Shown one piece after another: positions 50,401-61,696 of a stretch of 64,000 nt of DNA. The stretch lies in assembly GCA_964019155.1 (NCBI GenBank), contig OZ025244.1, positions 39,661,045 to 39,725,044 on the forward strand. The letters run 5' to 3'. The translations under genes and the position numbers were made by a program. The notes beneath the pieces were generated by a model. It was not told the DNA's origin. It did not search any database and was given only the letters and a program-made list of their open reading frames with translations. Source of the stretch: Osedax fenrisi (Eukaryota; Annelida; Polychaeta; Sabellida; Siboglinidae). The first letter of the stretch is position 1, and every line of letters starts with the position of its first letter.

Positions 50401-52150
50401 AGTCCCACCAGAGATTTAAGTTGTGGTTCAACCATAATAGTATATCCCTTCTATTTGAGATGGTTGTACGTCAAGTATTCAACAATGACATTGTATCTTC
50501 TGAGTGTAATGTATTGTGGAGTTTCCATACTGTATCATGTCCCATACTGTATCATGTCCCATACTGTATCATGTCCCATACTGTATCATGTCCCACACTG
50601 TATCATGTCCCATACTGTATCATGTCCCATACTGTATCATGTCCCATACTGTATCATGTCCCATACTGTATCATGTCCCACACTGTATCATGTCCCACAC
50701 CAATTCAAAGGTAATACATTTTCGTTTGGGATTATGTTTTTTAAATATTAAACTTAGGAGAAATATCTCCAATGTAGGCATTACCCTGCATCAGAGATGT
50801 CCAATTAATCATATAACTGTTAATGATTCCCAAAATCATAGAATTCCTCATATTACAGCCAGCATGCTTAGATATCACCTTCTTAACACAAGCTTCCCTA
50901 ACCATCTTCAGACTAGTTCACATATTTCCAGACAGTATCACCATCAGACAAGATGCATTAGTGGAGAGGAAACAAAGTTATGAAGTCACGAGATCCCTTT
51001 AAAACTCCGTTCTATTTCCCCGAAGGATCATGATAGTTTGAGCCATATTCTGAATGCCCAACAACCTGCTACTGTTAGATTCATAAAATAAACCCATAGG
51101 AACATATTTAGGTAAGTGCAGCGAAATTCTTACGAATCTCCATATAAGTATACCTAGTTATGTTTATACGACTTTTAAATGATGAATATGATGTACCAAA
51201 TATGGATATTCATATAAATTTCTCTAATTTCTTTGAATTATTGAAATATAACTAAATATATGTATATTTGTATATCTACCTTAGTAACTTTTTTACTCAG
51301 AAATATATACTATTCAGACCACTGAATATATCTTTTAGATATATCTATTAGATTATCTTCTAGCATACATGCTATTCTTGGTAATAGTTAACTTAGTTAT
51401 TATGGGTAACCTTAGGTTAAACCTATAATTATTTAATAATAATTATAATAACTAAGTTAACTTGATAATGAAATTATCATAATAAAATTATTATGATAAT
51501 ACTTATCAAGTTAATTTGGTTAAAAATTCACAAGGACATCACATAATAAATAATTATGTTAATTAAATTAGTATGATAATCATTTAATGAGTATTATATT
51601 CAGTATCAATGATTATTATAACAATTATTAATCAGTAATTTACTGTAATAATAATAATTATTATTATGAATATTATATAATATAATATTCATTGATACTG
51701 AATATAATTTATATTCAGTATCAATGATAATTATTACTCAGTAATTTACTGTAAAAGGGGTTTCACACCAACTCGAACGCAATTATTAACTCTAAACAAG
51801 TAGGTGTAAAACCTCTTTTAAAAAATATAGTTAAACTTTAACCTCTAAATTAGAGTCTAATAATTCGAGTTAATAATTGCGTTCGAGTTGGTGTGAAACC
51901 CTTTTAATAATAATAATTATTATAATAATAATTATCGAATGTTATATTAATGTTTAATTAGTATATTTTTTATTAAATAATAGTTAACCTTATATATAAA
52001 TTTCCTAATATCCTTTAGTTTTGCTATATTACCATTAATAGTTGTAATAAATCTTTCTATATTTAGTTCTACTTGACTATATTTAAAAACGCAATTTATT
52101 TCTTTTCTGATTTTTGGTGAAATACATTCTATATCGTCAAATGAACTCAT
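41748..52150 (-). CDS. STX17: syntaxin-17 (seven exons, 276 aa)
   Basis: Gene-level span, - strand, join of 52150-51989, 48599-48386, 45694-45588, 45018-44968, 43939-43853, 42941-42812 and 41827-41748. All introns are GT-AG and phases agree throughout. The protein has an N-terminal helical region (1-125), a short linker, a Qa-SNARE motif (about 156-207, zero-layer Q180 in CQGES), then the STX17-specific double-glycine-zipper hairpin (about 214-258: ALIGGAICGPLGLVVGFKLG and ALGFTGGKL) and a short charged tail. STX17 is the autophagosomal Qa-SNARE that pairs with SNAP29 and VAMP8 to fuse autophagosomes with lysosomes, and also works at ER-mitochondria contacts. Length is close to the human protein (about 302 aa). 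The human LC3-interacting WETL appears here as I156-A-E-L159, by remembered alignment. Confidence 0.95.
42073..42215 (+). repeat. dispersed repeat ending in (TTA)n, copy 2
   Basis: Same family as 16252-16390, same orientation, in STX17 intron 6 (antisense to STX17). Confidence 0.65.
42812..42941 (-). CDS. STX17: STX17 exon 6 (membrane hairpin)
   Basis: The acceptor is ATCCATCAG| and the donor CTAG|GTTAGG; 130 nt, residues 208-250 plus one base. ALIGGAICGPLGLVVGFKLG is the first glycine-zipper half of the hairpin anchor unique to STX17, with K238 in the turn. The intron that follows begins with telomere-like GTTAGG...GGGTTAGGG text. Confidence 0.95.
43028..43175. mobile_element. foldback element in STX17 intron 5
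   Basis: Inverted arms of about 58 bp: TTTTGAAATAATTATGGCCG... on the left and the reverse complement ...GGACATAATTATTTCAAAA on the right, with GTTATGTCTCGCGATAGTGA inside. No ORF. Confidence 0.8.
43853..43939 (-). CDS. STX17: STX17 exon 5 (zero-layer Gln)
   Basis: The acceptor is TAATTTAG| and the donor ACA|GTTTGT; 87 nt, residues 179-207, phase 0 at both ends. CQGESINIIDNNLQ then NVEDGAKLL is the second half of a syntaxin SNARE motif, with Q180 as the ionic zero-layer residue. Confidence 0.93.
44968..45018 (-). CDS. STX17: STX17 exon 4 (51 nt, SNARE motif)
   Basis: The acceptor is TTTAACAG| and the donor AAG|GTTATA; 51 nt, residues 162-178, phase 0 at both ends. DIQDINDVMLILNNNVK fits the Qa-SNARE heptads before the zero layer with no gap when joined to exons 3 and 5. 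It is small and AT-rich, so automated predictors may miss it. Confidence 0.88.
45588..45694 (-). CDS. STX17: STX17 exon 3
   Basis: The acceptor is CTTATACAG| and the donor AAT|GTAAGT; 107 nt, residues 126-161, phase 1 to 0. It covers the linker and the start of the SNARE motif (ITEDRIAELTN). The I-A-E-L sits where the human protein has its LC3-interacting WETL. A long (ACT)n tract on the sense strand lies immediately upstream of the acceptor. Confidence 0.9.
45709..45851 (-). repeat. (ACT)n/(ACC ACT)n microsatellite before STX17 exon 3 acceptor
   Basis: On the plus strand (AGT)n with (GGT AGT) interruptions; on the STX17 sense strand it is ACT-type and ends 14 bases before the exon 3 acceptor AG. 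Confidence 0.95.
46030..47980. other. STX17 intron 2, AT-rich
   Basis: Holds repeated CCCAGTCTGGGT motifs (46000, 46270, 46323), (AT)n runs and a decayed dispersed repeat at about 46655. No exon is needed, because exons 2 and 3 join in phase. Confidence 0.6.
47983..48262 (-). mobile_element. tRNA-SINE, full length
   Basis: On the minus strand the head reads GTGGCTCAGTTAGCTAAGGC (A box), then GTGGTTTCAAGCTCC (B box), and the family body and tail. It sits in STX17 intron 2, about 125 bases downstream of exon 2. Confidence 0.88.
48386..48599 (-). CDS. STX17: STX17 exon 2
   Basis: The acceptor is ACGTTCAG| and the donor CACG|GTTAAT; 214 nt, residues 55-125 plus one base. It encodes further N-terminal helices (RRVLQQLSSILRSLQSF; VDWQRFDDDTAQIIARAED). 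Much more GC-rich than the surrounding introns. A TAA directly follows the donor, so intron retention would truncate the protein. Confidence 0.93.
49953..50401. mobile_element. hAT-type MITE with 8-bp target duplication
   Basis: Termini are TAGTGATGTA...TACATCACTA with exact 8-bp duplications GTCCCACC at 49945-49952 and 50402-50409. An 8-bp duplication is the hAT hallmark. The inside is two degenerate tandem halves (CCGAGCC...GAGACT motifs; a second TAGTGGTGTAAATA at about 50226). No ORF. In STX17 intron 1. Confidence 0.88.
50526..50697. repeat. 17-bp minisatellite, about 10 units
   Basis: Tandem ATACTGTATCATGTCCC with C/T variation at one site. Overlapping ORFs here are artefacts because 17 is not a multiple of 3. 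In STX17 intron 1. Confidence 0.93.
51370..51750. repeat. nested AT-rich palindromes
   Basis: Includes GTTAACTTAGTTATTATGGG with its inverse, TAACTTGATAATGAAATTAT with its inverse, and TATTCAGTATCAATGAT repeated in both orientations. Probably superimposed foldback insertions. Confidence 0.7.
51753..51905. mobile_element. foldback MITE in STX17 intron 1
   Basis: Arms AAAAGGGGTTTCACACCAAC / GAACGCAATTATTAACTC, inverted nearly perfectly at the right end, around a 60-70-bp loop. The flanking 51370-51750 stretch is itself full of AT palindromes. Confidence 0.85.
51989..52150 (-). CDS. STX17: STX17 exon 1
   Basis: Starts at ATG 52150 and ends at donor AAG|GTTAAC (51988-51983); 162 nt, residues 1-54, phase 0. 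VELNIERFITTINGNIAKL matches the first helix of the STX17 N-terminal domain ('LEPAIQKFIK...'). It is AT-rich but aligns well. No TATA box is obvious upstream; a TGACGT half CRE lies near 52545. Confidence 0.85.
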
Positions 52151-53042
52151 ATTATAAGTATTATAAGTACATGATTTATTCCATTATATAAATATGTGTC
52201 AACTATTTCACTAAATATAAAATGAACTAATAAATTATATAATATAAGTTTATATTATATAAAAGTAATATGAAATTTGTTTAATTTATTTATATTATAT
52301 TTTAAAGATGTTTATAGATTATGAACCTTAACCCCTATAACCCGTGCCAAGACAGTCAACAATAATTATTAATATATAGTATAAACTAGTATATTCTACT
52401 ACCATAATTAACCAAACTGATAATATAAGGATAATTAATATTTGTATGTATTTTAAATTAATTTAAATATTTTAAATTTATAAATTATTGTGTAAGCAGA
52501 ATCTCGGGAAACTTTTATTTGTAGTCATATACAGTATTAAATGTGACGTATTCAACATCACTGCGTTGCAGGACAGTTATTGTGATATCATAATACAATG
52601 TTACATAATTATTATTATGTTAATTTGCACTTCAATTTAATTATAATATACCTGACTAGATTCACAGTTGTAATATATTATATCATATAAATATAATTAT
52701 TATGATATATATAATTATTATATTAATTAAACGTGTATTACCTAATGTTTAAGTTATTTTAGAAAATCTCAAATGTATATATATATGTAATGCTAAATAT
52801 TATACTATATATATATATATATATTTAATTGCATAACACATACATACACATATACATATACATCCTATGAGGATATACATATAAATATAAATACCATATA
52901 TCGTGATTAGCAGAATTATTTTATATTTCCTATTTTATATATATTCTTTCTTTTAATCTGTATTTTAATGTTTTCATATATTTTAATATTTTAAATAGTA
53001 TTATATGTAAATATATATATATAACACTTTTATATATATATA
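52151..53042. other. 5' flank of STX17
   Basis: 890 bp of AT-rich sequence between the STX17 start codon and the Helitron-like array. The promoter must lie here or within the array. A TGACGT half CRE near 52545 is the only motif I noticed. Confidence 0.5.
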
Positions 53043-55974
53043 CTAGCCGTACCCGACCCGGCGTTGCTCGGTTTTGATTATTTTCCTATATATTATATAT
53101 TAATTATAGCTATTCCTGATTCTTAATTGATATATTTAATAAAATAAATGTTAGCTGAAATACAAAACAAAGTAGAAAACATTTTCAAATAATATGTTAA
53201 AAAATACAACAAATATTTCAAATATTACAAAATATGTTTTAAAAAAATGTCTAAAACCCAAACCTAAACCAAACACAAACCGTACACTACCCTGCGTTGC
53301 TAGGTTTTTGATTATTTGCCTATTAATTGTAGCTATTCCTGTTTATACTTAGCTAATATTTAATTTTTTTCTTCTAACTAATATTTACTAATTATAACTG
53401 TATCCGATGTAGACCCAGCGTTGTTCGTTTTTAAGATTATTTGTAAAATATTTGGTAAGATTACAAATAATAATTTAAAATATTACAAAATATATTTTTA
53501 AAAAGTGTCTAAAAATATTTTAAGAAATATAAAAAATATTTGAACATATTAGAAGCCATACCTGATTTTGAATGCCTATTTATTTTTTATTAATTATAGC
53601 TATTCCTGATTATTCTAAAATATATAATTGCTAAAAATTGCAAAAAAATATATAAAATATTACAAAATATGTTTTAAAAACAAACCATACCCGACCCGGC
53701 ATTTCTTGGTTTTTGTTTGTTTGCCTATCTATTATTTATTATTTATTAATTAGGGCAATTTCTGATTCTATATTTCTAGTATATACAATTAAATAAAGTT
53801 TACTTAAAATACAAACAAATATAGAAAAATATTGTTTATAATATTTAAAAAATTAGTGAACAAATATTTCAAAAACTATTTTAAAAAATACAACAAATAT
53901 TTCAAATATTACAAAATATGTTGAAAACCCAAACCCAAACCGTCCCAAAACGGCGTTGATCGGTTTTTAATTATATGCCTATCTATACTTTATTAATTAT
54001 AACTATTCCTGATTTAGAATTGTTTGCCGAACCCAACCCGACGTTGCTCGTTTTTTTATTATTTGCCTATCAATTATTAATTATAGTTATTCCTAATTAT
54101 GCATAGCTAATCTTTAATTGTTGTCTTCTAACTAATATTTAATAAATCTAACTGTATCCGATGTAGATCTAGCGTTGTTCTTTTTAAGATTTATTCGTAA
54201 AATATTTTGTAAAAATACAAAAATACAAAAATAATTTAAAATATTATAAAATATACTTTTAAAAAGTGTCTAAAAATATTTTTTAAATATAAAAAATATT
54301 TCAACATATTAGTAGTCATACCCTACCCGGCGTTGCTAGGTTTTTGATTGTTTGACTATTTATTTTTATTAATTATAGCTATTCCTGATTATTCTAAAAT
54401 ATATAATTGCTAACAAATACAAAAAATATTTAAAATATTACAAAATATGTTTTAAAAAAATGTCGAAAACTCAAACCTAAACTCAAATCCAAACAGTACT
54501 CGACTCGACATTTATCTGTTTTTGATTGTTTGCCTATTTATTATTTATTAATTAGAGCTATTCCTGATCCTACATTTCTAATATATACAATTAAATAAAA
54601 TTAAACATATGTAGAAACATATTTTTTTTAATATTTAAAAAATTAGATAAAAAATATTTCAAAAAACAACAGATATTTCAAATATTCCAAAATATGTTGA
54701 AAACCTAAACCTAAACAGTTCCAAATCGGCGTTGCTCGGTTTTTTATTATTTGCCTATTTATCATTTATTAATTATAACTATTCCTGATTTGGAATTTCT
54801 TGCCGTACCCAACTTTGCTTTACTCGTTGTTTGATAGCTTACCTATCTATTATTTATTATTTATGGCGATTCATGATTCTGCTTTTCATATACAATAACA
54901 TAAATTGTTGCTAAAATTCAAACAAATTTATACAAATATTAATATCTCAAAAATTAGTGGAAAAATATTTCAAAAATATTTCAAATAATATTTAAAAAAA
55001 TACAACACATATTTCCAATATTACAAAATAGTACTTAATAAATATCGAAAACCCAAACCGCACCCTGCGTTGATCGATTTTTGATTATTTGCCTATCTAT
55101 TATTTATTAATAGATATTCCTGATTCTGTATTCCTAGTATACAACACATATTTCTGTATTGCTACAAAATATATTTTTTATAAATGTTCTACAAATATTT
55201 AAAAAAGTATATTATTATATCTTATAATATTTATATATTTATTATATAATTATAATATTTTAATTATATCTTAAAATAATAATATTTCAACAATAGTTGA
55301 AAAATATAAAAAAATATTTCAAATAATATTTTTTAAAATACAAAAAATATAAATAATATTACAAAATATATTTTTAAAAAATTTCAAAAAAATCTTTAAA
55401 AATATTTCAAAAAATTTCAAAAATATTTCAAAAAATGTCAAAAATATTTCAAAAATATTTCAAAAAATTTCCAAAATATCCAAAAATTTCAAAAAAAAAT
55501 CAAAAAAAATTCAAAAAAATAGTTCGAAAAAATGTAAAAAAAATATTTCAAATAATATTTTTTAAAATACAAAAAATATAAATAATATTACAAAATATAT
55601 TTTTAAAAAATTTCAAAAAAATCTTTAAAAATATTTCAAAAAATTTCAAAAATATTTCAAAAAATGTCAAAAATATTTCAAAAATATTTCAAAAAATTTC
55701 CAAAATATCCAAAAATTTCAAAAAAAAATCAAAAAAAATTCAAAAAAATAGTTCGAAAAAATGTAAAAAAAATATTTCAAAAAGCGACGCCGAAGATTTT
55801 GGATGACAAAAAATCATTTTAATGGCAAAAAGTCAATTTTTCAGGTTTTTCTGGGGTACGCGGTAACAAATTCAAAAAATTTTCCGGACCAAGACCATAC
55901 TGTTGCAAATTTATTAAGATCGGGTATAAAATATTTTCGCGACGTACCCCGGTTCTCGAGTTACCTCACCAGAT

Positions 55975-56005
<31 letters not shown>

Positions 56006-56034
56006 ATTAAATAGACTTTCTTTTATATAATAGA
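53043..56034 (-). mobile_element. Helitron-like non-autonomous element, copy A (inverted)
   Basis: On the minus strand it starts TCTATTATATAAAAG (56034) and ends GGGTCGGGTACGGCTAG (53043) followed by T. Preceding A, 5' TC and 3' CTAG fit Helitron insertion between A and T. A GCCG/CGGC stem lies just before the 3' end. It is built of about 12 degenerate modules, each with a CCGTACCCGACCCGGCGTTG-like core and ATTAATTATAGCTATTCCTG. It also has an internal direct duplication of about 230 bp (55300-55770). No Rep/helicase ORF. Confidence 0.7.
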
Positions 56035-56079
56035 TATATCTATAATAGATATCTATAATAGATATCTATAATAGATATA

Positions 56080-56108
56080 TCTATTATATAAAAGAAAGTC
56101 TATTTAAT

Positions 56109-56139
<31 letters not shown>

Positions 56140-56646
56140 ATCTGGTGAGGTAACTCGAGAACCGGGGTACGTCGCGAAAATATTTTATACCCGATCTTAA
56201 TAAATTTGCAACAGTATGGTCTTGGTCCGGAAAATTTTTTGAATTTTATACCGCGTACCCCAGAAAAACCTGAAAAATTGACTTTTTGCCATTAAAATGA
56301 TTTTTTGTCGTCCAAAATCTTCGGCGTCGCATTTTTGAAATATTTTTTTTACATTTTTTCGAACTATTTTTTTGAATTTTTTTTGATTTTTTTTTGAAAT
56401 TTTTGGAAATTTTGGAAATTTTTTGAAATATTTTTGAAATATTTTTGAAATTTTTTGAAATATTTTTGAAGTTTTTTTTAAATATTTTTAAACATTTTTT
56501 TGAAATTTTTTTAAAATATATTTTGTAATATTATTTATATTTTTTGTATTTTAAAAAATATTATTTGAAATAATTTTTTATATTTTTCAACTATTCGTTG
56601 AAATATTATTATTTTAAGATATAATTAAAATATTATAATTATATAA
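56080..56646 (+). mobile_element. Helitron-like element, copy B (5' fragment)
   Basis: Starts TCTATTATATAAAAG, facing copy A head to head across a 45-bp palindromic AT spacer. It has the 5' block (GGTAACTCGAGAACCGGGGT, GTCTTGGTCCGG, CTTCGGCGTCGC) and stops where copy C begins. Confidence 0.75.
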
Positions 56647-56675
56647 TCTATTATATAAAAGAAAGTCTATTTAAT

Positions 56676-56706
<31 letters not shown>

Positions 56707-59700
56707 ATCTGGTGAGGTAACTCGAGAACCGGGGTACGTCGCGAAAATATTTTATACCCGATCTTAATAAATTTGCAACAGTATGGTCTTGGTCCGGAAA
56801 ATTTTTTGAATTTTATACCGCGTACCCCAGAAAAACCTGAAAAATTGACTTTTTGCCATTAAAATGATTTTTTGTCGTCCAAAATCTTCGGCGTCGCATT
56901 TTTGAAATATTTTTTTTACATTTTTTCGAACTATTTTTTTGAATTTTTTTTGATTTTTTTTTGAAATTTTTGGAAATTTTGGAAATTTTTTGAAATATTT
57001 TTGAAATATTTTTGAAATTTTTTGAAATATTTTTGAAGTTTTTTTAAAATATTTTTAAACATTTTTTTGAAATTTTTTTAAAATATATTTTGTAATATTA
57101 TTTATATTTTTTGTATTTTAAAAAATATTATTTGAAATAATTTTTTATATTTTTCAACTATTCGTTGAAATATTATTATTTTAAGATATAATTAAAATAT
57201 TATAATTATATAATAAATATATAAATATTATAAGATATAATAATATACTTTTTAAAATATTTGTAGAACATTTATAAAAAATATATTTTGTAATATTTGG
57301 AAATATTTGTTGTATACTAGGAATACAGAATCAGGAATAGCTATAATTAATAAATAATAGATAGGCAAACAATCAAAAATCGATCAACGCAGGGTGCGGT
57401 TTGGGTTTTCGATATTTATTAAGTACTATTTTGTAATATTGGAAATATGTGTTGTATTTTTTTAAATATTATTTGAAATATTTTTGAAATATTTTTCCAC
57501 TAATTTTTGAGATATTTATAAATGTATAAATTTGTTTGAATTTTAGCAACAATTTATGTTATTGTATATGAAAAGCAGAATCATGAATATCCATAAATAA
57601 TAAATAATAGATAGGTAAGCTATCAAACAACGAGTAAAGCAAAGTTGGGTACGGCAAGAAATTCCAAATCAGGAATAGTTATAATTAATAAATGATAGAT
57701 AGGCAAATAATAAAAAACCGAGCAACGCCGATTTGGAACTGTTTGGGTTTAGGTTTTCAACATATTTTGGAATATTTGAAATATCTGTTGTATTTTTTGA
57801 AATATTTTTTATCTAATTTTTTAAATATTAAAAAAAATATGTTTCTACATATGTTTAATTTTATTTAATTGTATATACTAGAAATGTAGGATCAGGAATA
57901 GCTCTAATTAATAAATAATAAATAGGCAAACAATCAAAAACCGATAAATGTCGAGTCGAGTACTGTTTGGATTTGGGTTTAGGTTTGAGTTTTCGACATT
58001 TTTTTAAAACATATTTTGTAATATTTTAAATATTTTTTGTATTTGTTAGCAATTATATATTTTAGAATAATCAGGAATAGCTATAATTAATAAAAATAAA
58101 TAGTCAAACAATCAAAAACCTAGCAACGCCGGGTAGGGTATGACTGCTAATATGTTGAAATATTTTTTATATTTAAAAAATATTTTTAGACACTTTTTAA
58201 AAATATATTTTATAATATTTTAAAGTATTTTTGTATTTTTGTATTTTTACAAAATATTTTACGAATAAGTCTTAAAAAGAACAACGCTAGATCTACATCG
58301 GATACAGTTAGATTTATTAAATATTAGTTAGAAGACATCAATTAAAGAATAGCTATGCATAATTAGGAATAACTATAATTAATAATTGATAGGCAAATAA
58401 TAAAAAAACGAGCAACGTCGGGTTGGGTTCGGCAAACAATTTTAAATCAGGAATAGTTATAATTAATAAAGTATAGATAGGCATATAATTAAAAACCGAT
58501 CAACGCCGTTTTGGGACGGTTTGGGTTTGGGTTTTCAACATATTTTGTAATATTTGAAATATTTGTTGTATTTTTTAAAATATTTTTTGAAATATTTGTT
58601 CACTAATTTTTTAAATATTATAAACAATATTTTTCTATATTTGTTTGTATTTTAAATAAACTTTATTTAATTGTATATACTAGAAATATAGAATCAGAAA
58701 TTGCCCTAATTAATAAATAATAAATAATAGATAGGCAAACAAACAAAAACCAAGAAATGCCGGGTCGGGTATGGTTTGTTTTTAAAACATATTTTGTAAT
58801 ATTTTATATATTTTTTTGCAATTTTTAGCAATTATATATTTTAGAATAATCAGGAATAGCTATAATTAATAAAAAAAATTAATAGGCATTAAAAATCAGG
58901 TATGGCTACTAATATGTTGAAATATTTTTTATATTTCTTAAAATATTTTTAGACACTTTTTAAAAATATATTTTGTAATATTTTAAATTATTATTTGTAA
59001 TCTTACCAAATATTTTACAAATAATCTTAAAAACGAACAACGCTGAGTCTACATCGGATACAGTTAGAATTAGTAAATATTAGTTAGAAGAAAACAATTA
59101 AATATTAGCTAAGTATAATCAGGAATAGCTACAATTAATAGGCAAATAATCAAAAACCTAGCAACGCAGGGTAGTGTACGGTTTGTGTTTGGGTTTAGGT
59201 TTGGGTTTTAGAAATTTTTTTAAAACATATTTTTTAATATTTGAAATATTTGTTGTATTTTTTAACATATTATTTGAAAATGTTTTCTACTTTGTTTTGT
59301 ATGTCAGCTAACATTTATTTTATTATATATATATCAATTAAGAATCAGGAATAGCTATAATTAATATATAATATATAGGAAAATAATCAAAACCGAGCAA
59401 CGCCGGGTCGGGTACGGCTATTTTTTGAAATATTTTTAAAAATTTTTTTTCAAATATTTTAAAACATTTTTTTGAAATATTTGTAAACATTTTTGTGGAC
59501 ATTTTTTTGAAATATTTTTTTATATTTTTCAACTAATCTTTGAAATATTATTATTTTAAGATATAATTAAAATATTATAATTATATAATAAATATATAAA
59601 TATTATAAGATATAAATATTATACTTTTTAAAATATTTGTAGAAAATTTATAAAAAATATATTTTGTAGCAATACAGAAATACAGAATCAGAAATAGCTA

Positions 59701-61696
59701 TAATTAATAAATTATAAATCAAATGGGCAACAACAATCAAAAATCAAAAATCGAGCAATGCAGGGTGCAGTTTGAGTTTTCGACATTTTTTAAGTAATAT
59801 TTTGTAATATTGGAAATATGTGTTGTATTTTTAAAAATATTTTGTGAAATATTTTTGAAATATTTTTCCACTAATTTTTGAGATATTAATATTTGTATAA
59901 ATTTGTTTGAATTTTAGCAACAATTTATGTTATTGTATATGAAAAGCAGAATTTTGAATAGCCATAATTAATAAATAATAGATAGGTAAACTATCAAACA
60001 ACAAGTAAAGCAAAGTTGGGTACGGCAAGAAATTCCAAATAAGGAATAGTTATAATTAATAAATGATAGATAGACAAATAATAAAAAAACGAGCAACGAC
60101 GATTTGGAACTGTTTGGGTTCAGGTTTTCAACATATTTTGGATTATTTGAAATATCTGTTGTATTTTTTGAAATATTTTGTCACTAATTTTTTAAATATT
60201 AAAAAAAATATGTTTCCACATTTGTTTGTATTTTAGATAAACTTTATTTAATTGTATATACTAGAAATGTAGGATCATAAATAGCTCTAATTAATAAATA
60301 ATAAATAGGCAAATAATCAAAAACCGATAAATATCGAGTCGGATACTGTTTGGATTTGGGTTTAGGTTTGAGTTTTCGACATTTTTTTAAAACATATTTT
60401 ATAATATTTTAAATATTTTTTGTATTTTTTAGCAATTATATATTTTAGAATAATCAGGAATAGCTATAATTAATAAAAACAGTCAAACAATCAAAAACCT
60501 AGCAACGCCGGGTAGGGTATGGCTACTAATATGTTGAAATATTTTTTATATTTAAAAAATATTTTTAGACACTTTTTAAAAATATATTTTATAATATTTT
60601 AAATTATTTTTTGTATTTTTACAAAATATTTTACGAATAAATCTAAAAAAGAACAACGCTAGATATACATCGGATACAGTTAGATTTATTAAATATTAGT
60701 TAGAAGACTAAAAATTAAAGATTAGCTATGCATAATTAGGAATAGCTATAATTAATAATTGATAGGCAAATAATTAAAAACCGAGAAACGTCGTGTTGGG
60801 TAAGGCAAAAAATTTAAAATCAGGAATTGTTATAATTAATAAATAATAGATAGGAAAACAATCAAAAACCTAGCAACGCCGTGTCAGGACGGTGTGGGTT
60901 TTGGTTTTAGACATTTTTTTAAAACATATTTTATAATAATTGAAATATTAGTTGTATTTTTTAATATATTTTTTAAAATATTTTTCCACTAATTTTTTAA
61001 ATATTAAAATATTTTTCTACATTTGTTTGTATGTCATCTAACATTTATTTTATTGTATATAAATAATAGTTAGGAACAAATTAAATATAAATATTTAGCA
61101 ATGCAGAATTAGTAATAGCTATAATTAATAAATAATAATTGGCAAAAAATCAAAAACCGAGCAACGCCAGGTCGGGTACGGTTTGGGTTTAGGTTTGGGT
61201 TTTCGACATCTTTTTAAAACATATTTTGTAATATTCAAAATATTTATTGTATTTTTTAATATATTTTTTGAAATATTTTTCTACTAATTTTTTAATTATT
61301 AAAATATTTTTCTACATTTGTTTGTATTTCAGCTAACATTTATTTAATTGTATATATAACAATGAAGAATCAGGAACAGCTATAATTAATAAATAATAGA
61401 TAGGCAAAAACAATCAATATCCGAGCAACGCCGGTTTGGGTACGGTTTGGGTTTAAGTTTGGGTTTTAGACATTTTTTAAAACATATTTTGTAATATTTG
61501 TTGCATTTTTTAATATATTTCCACTAATTTTTTAAATATTTTTCTATATTTTGTTTGTATTTTAGCTAACATTTATTTTATTGTATATATAGCAATGCAT
61601 AATCATGAATAGGTATATAATATATCTATAATTAATAAATAATAGATAATAGGCAAATATTCAAAAACCGAGCAACGCCGGGTCGGGTACGGCTAG
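56647..61696 (+). mobile_element. Helitron-like element, copy C (full, 5.05 kb)
   Basis: Begins A|TCTATTATATAAAAG and ends GGGTACGGCTAG (61696). It contains the 5' block and then a long series of modules, each with a CCGAGCAACGCCGGGTCGGG-type core and CAGGAATAGCTATAATTAAT. No protein-coding frame. The only longer ORF is A/T slippage text. Confidence 0.75.

Noticed and set aside
50377..50983. Three overlapping ORFs with repeated IMSHTVSCP-like text
   Set aside because: Frames of the 17-bp minisatellite within STX17 intron 1.
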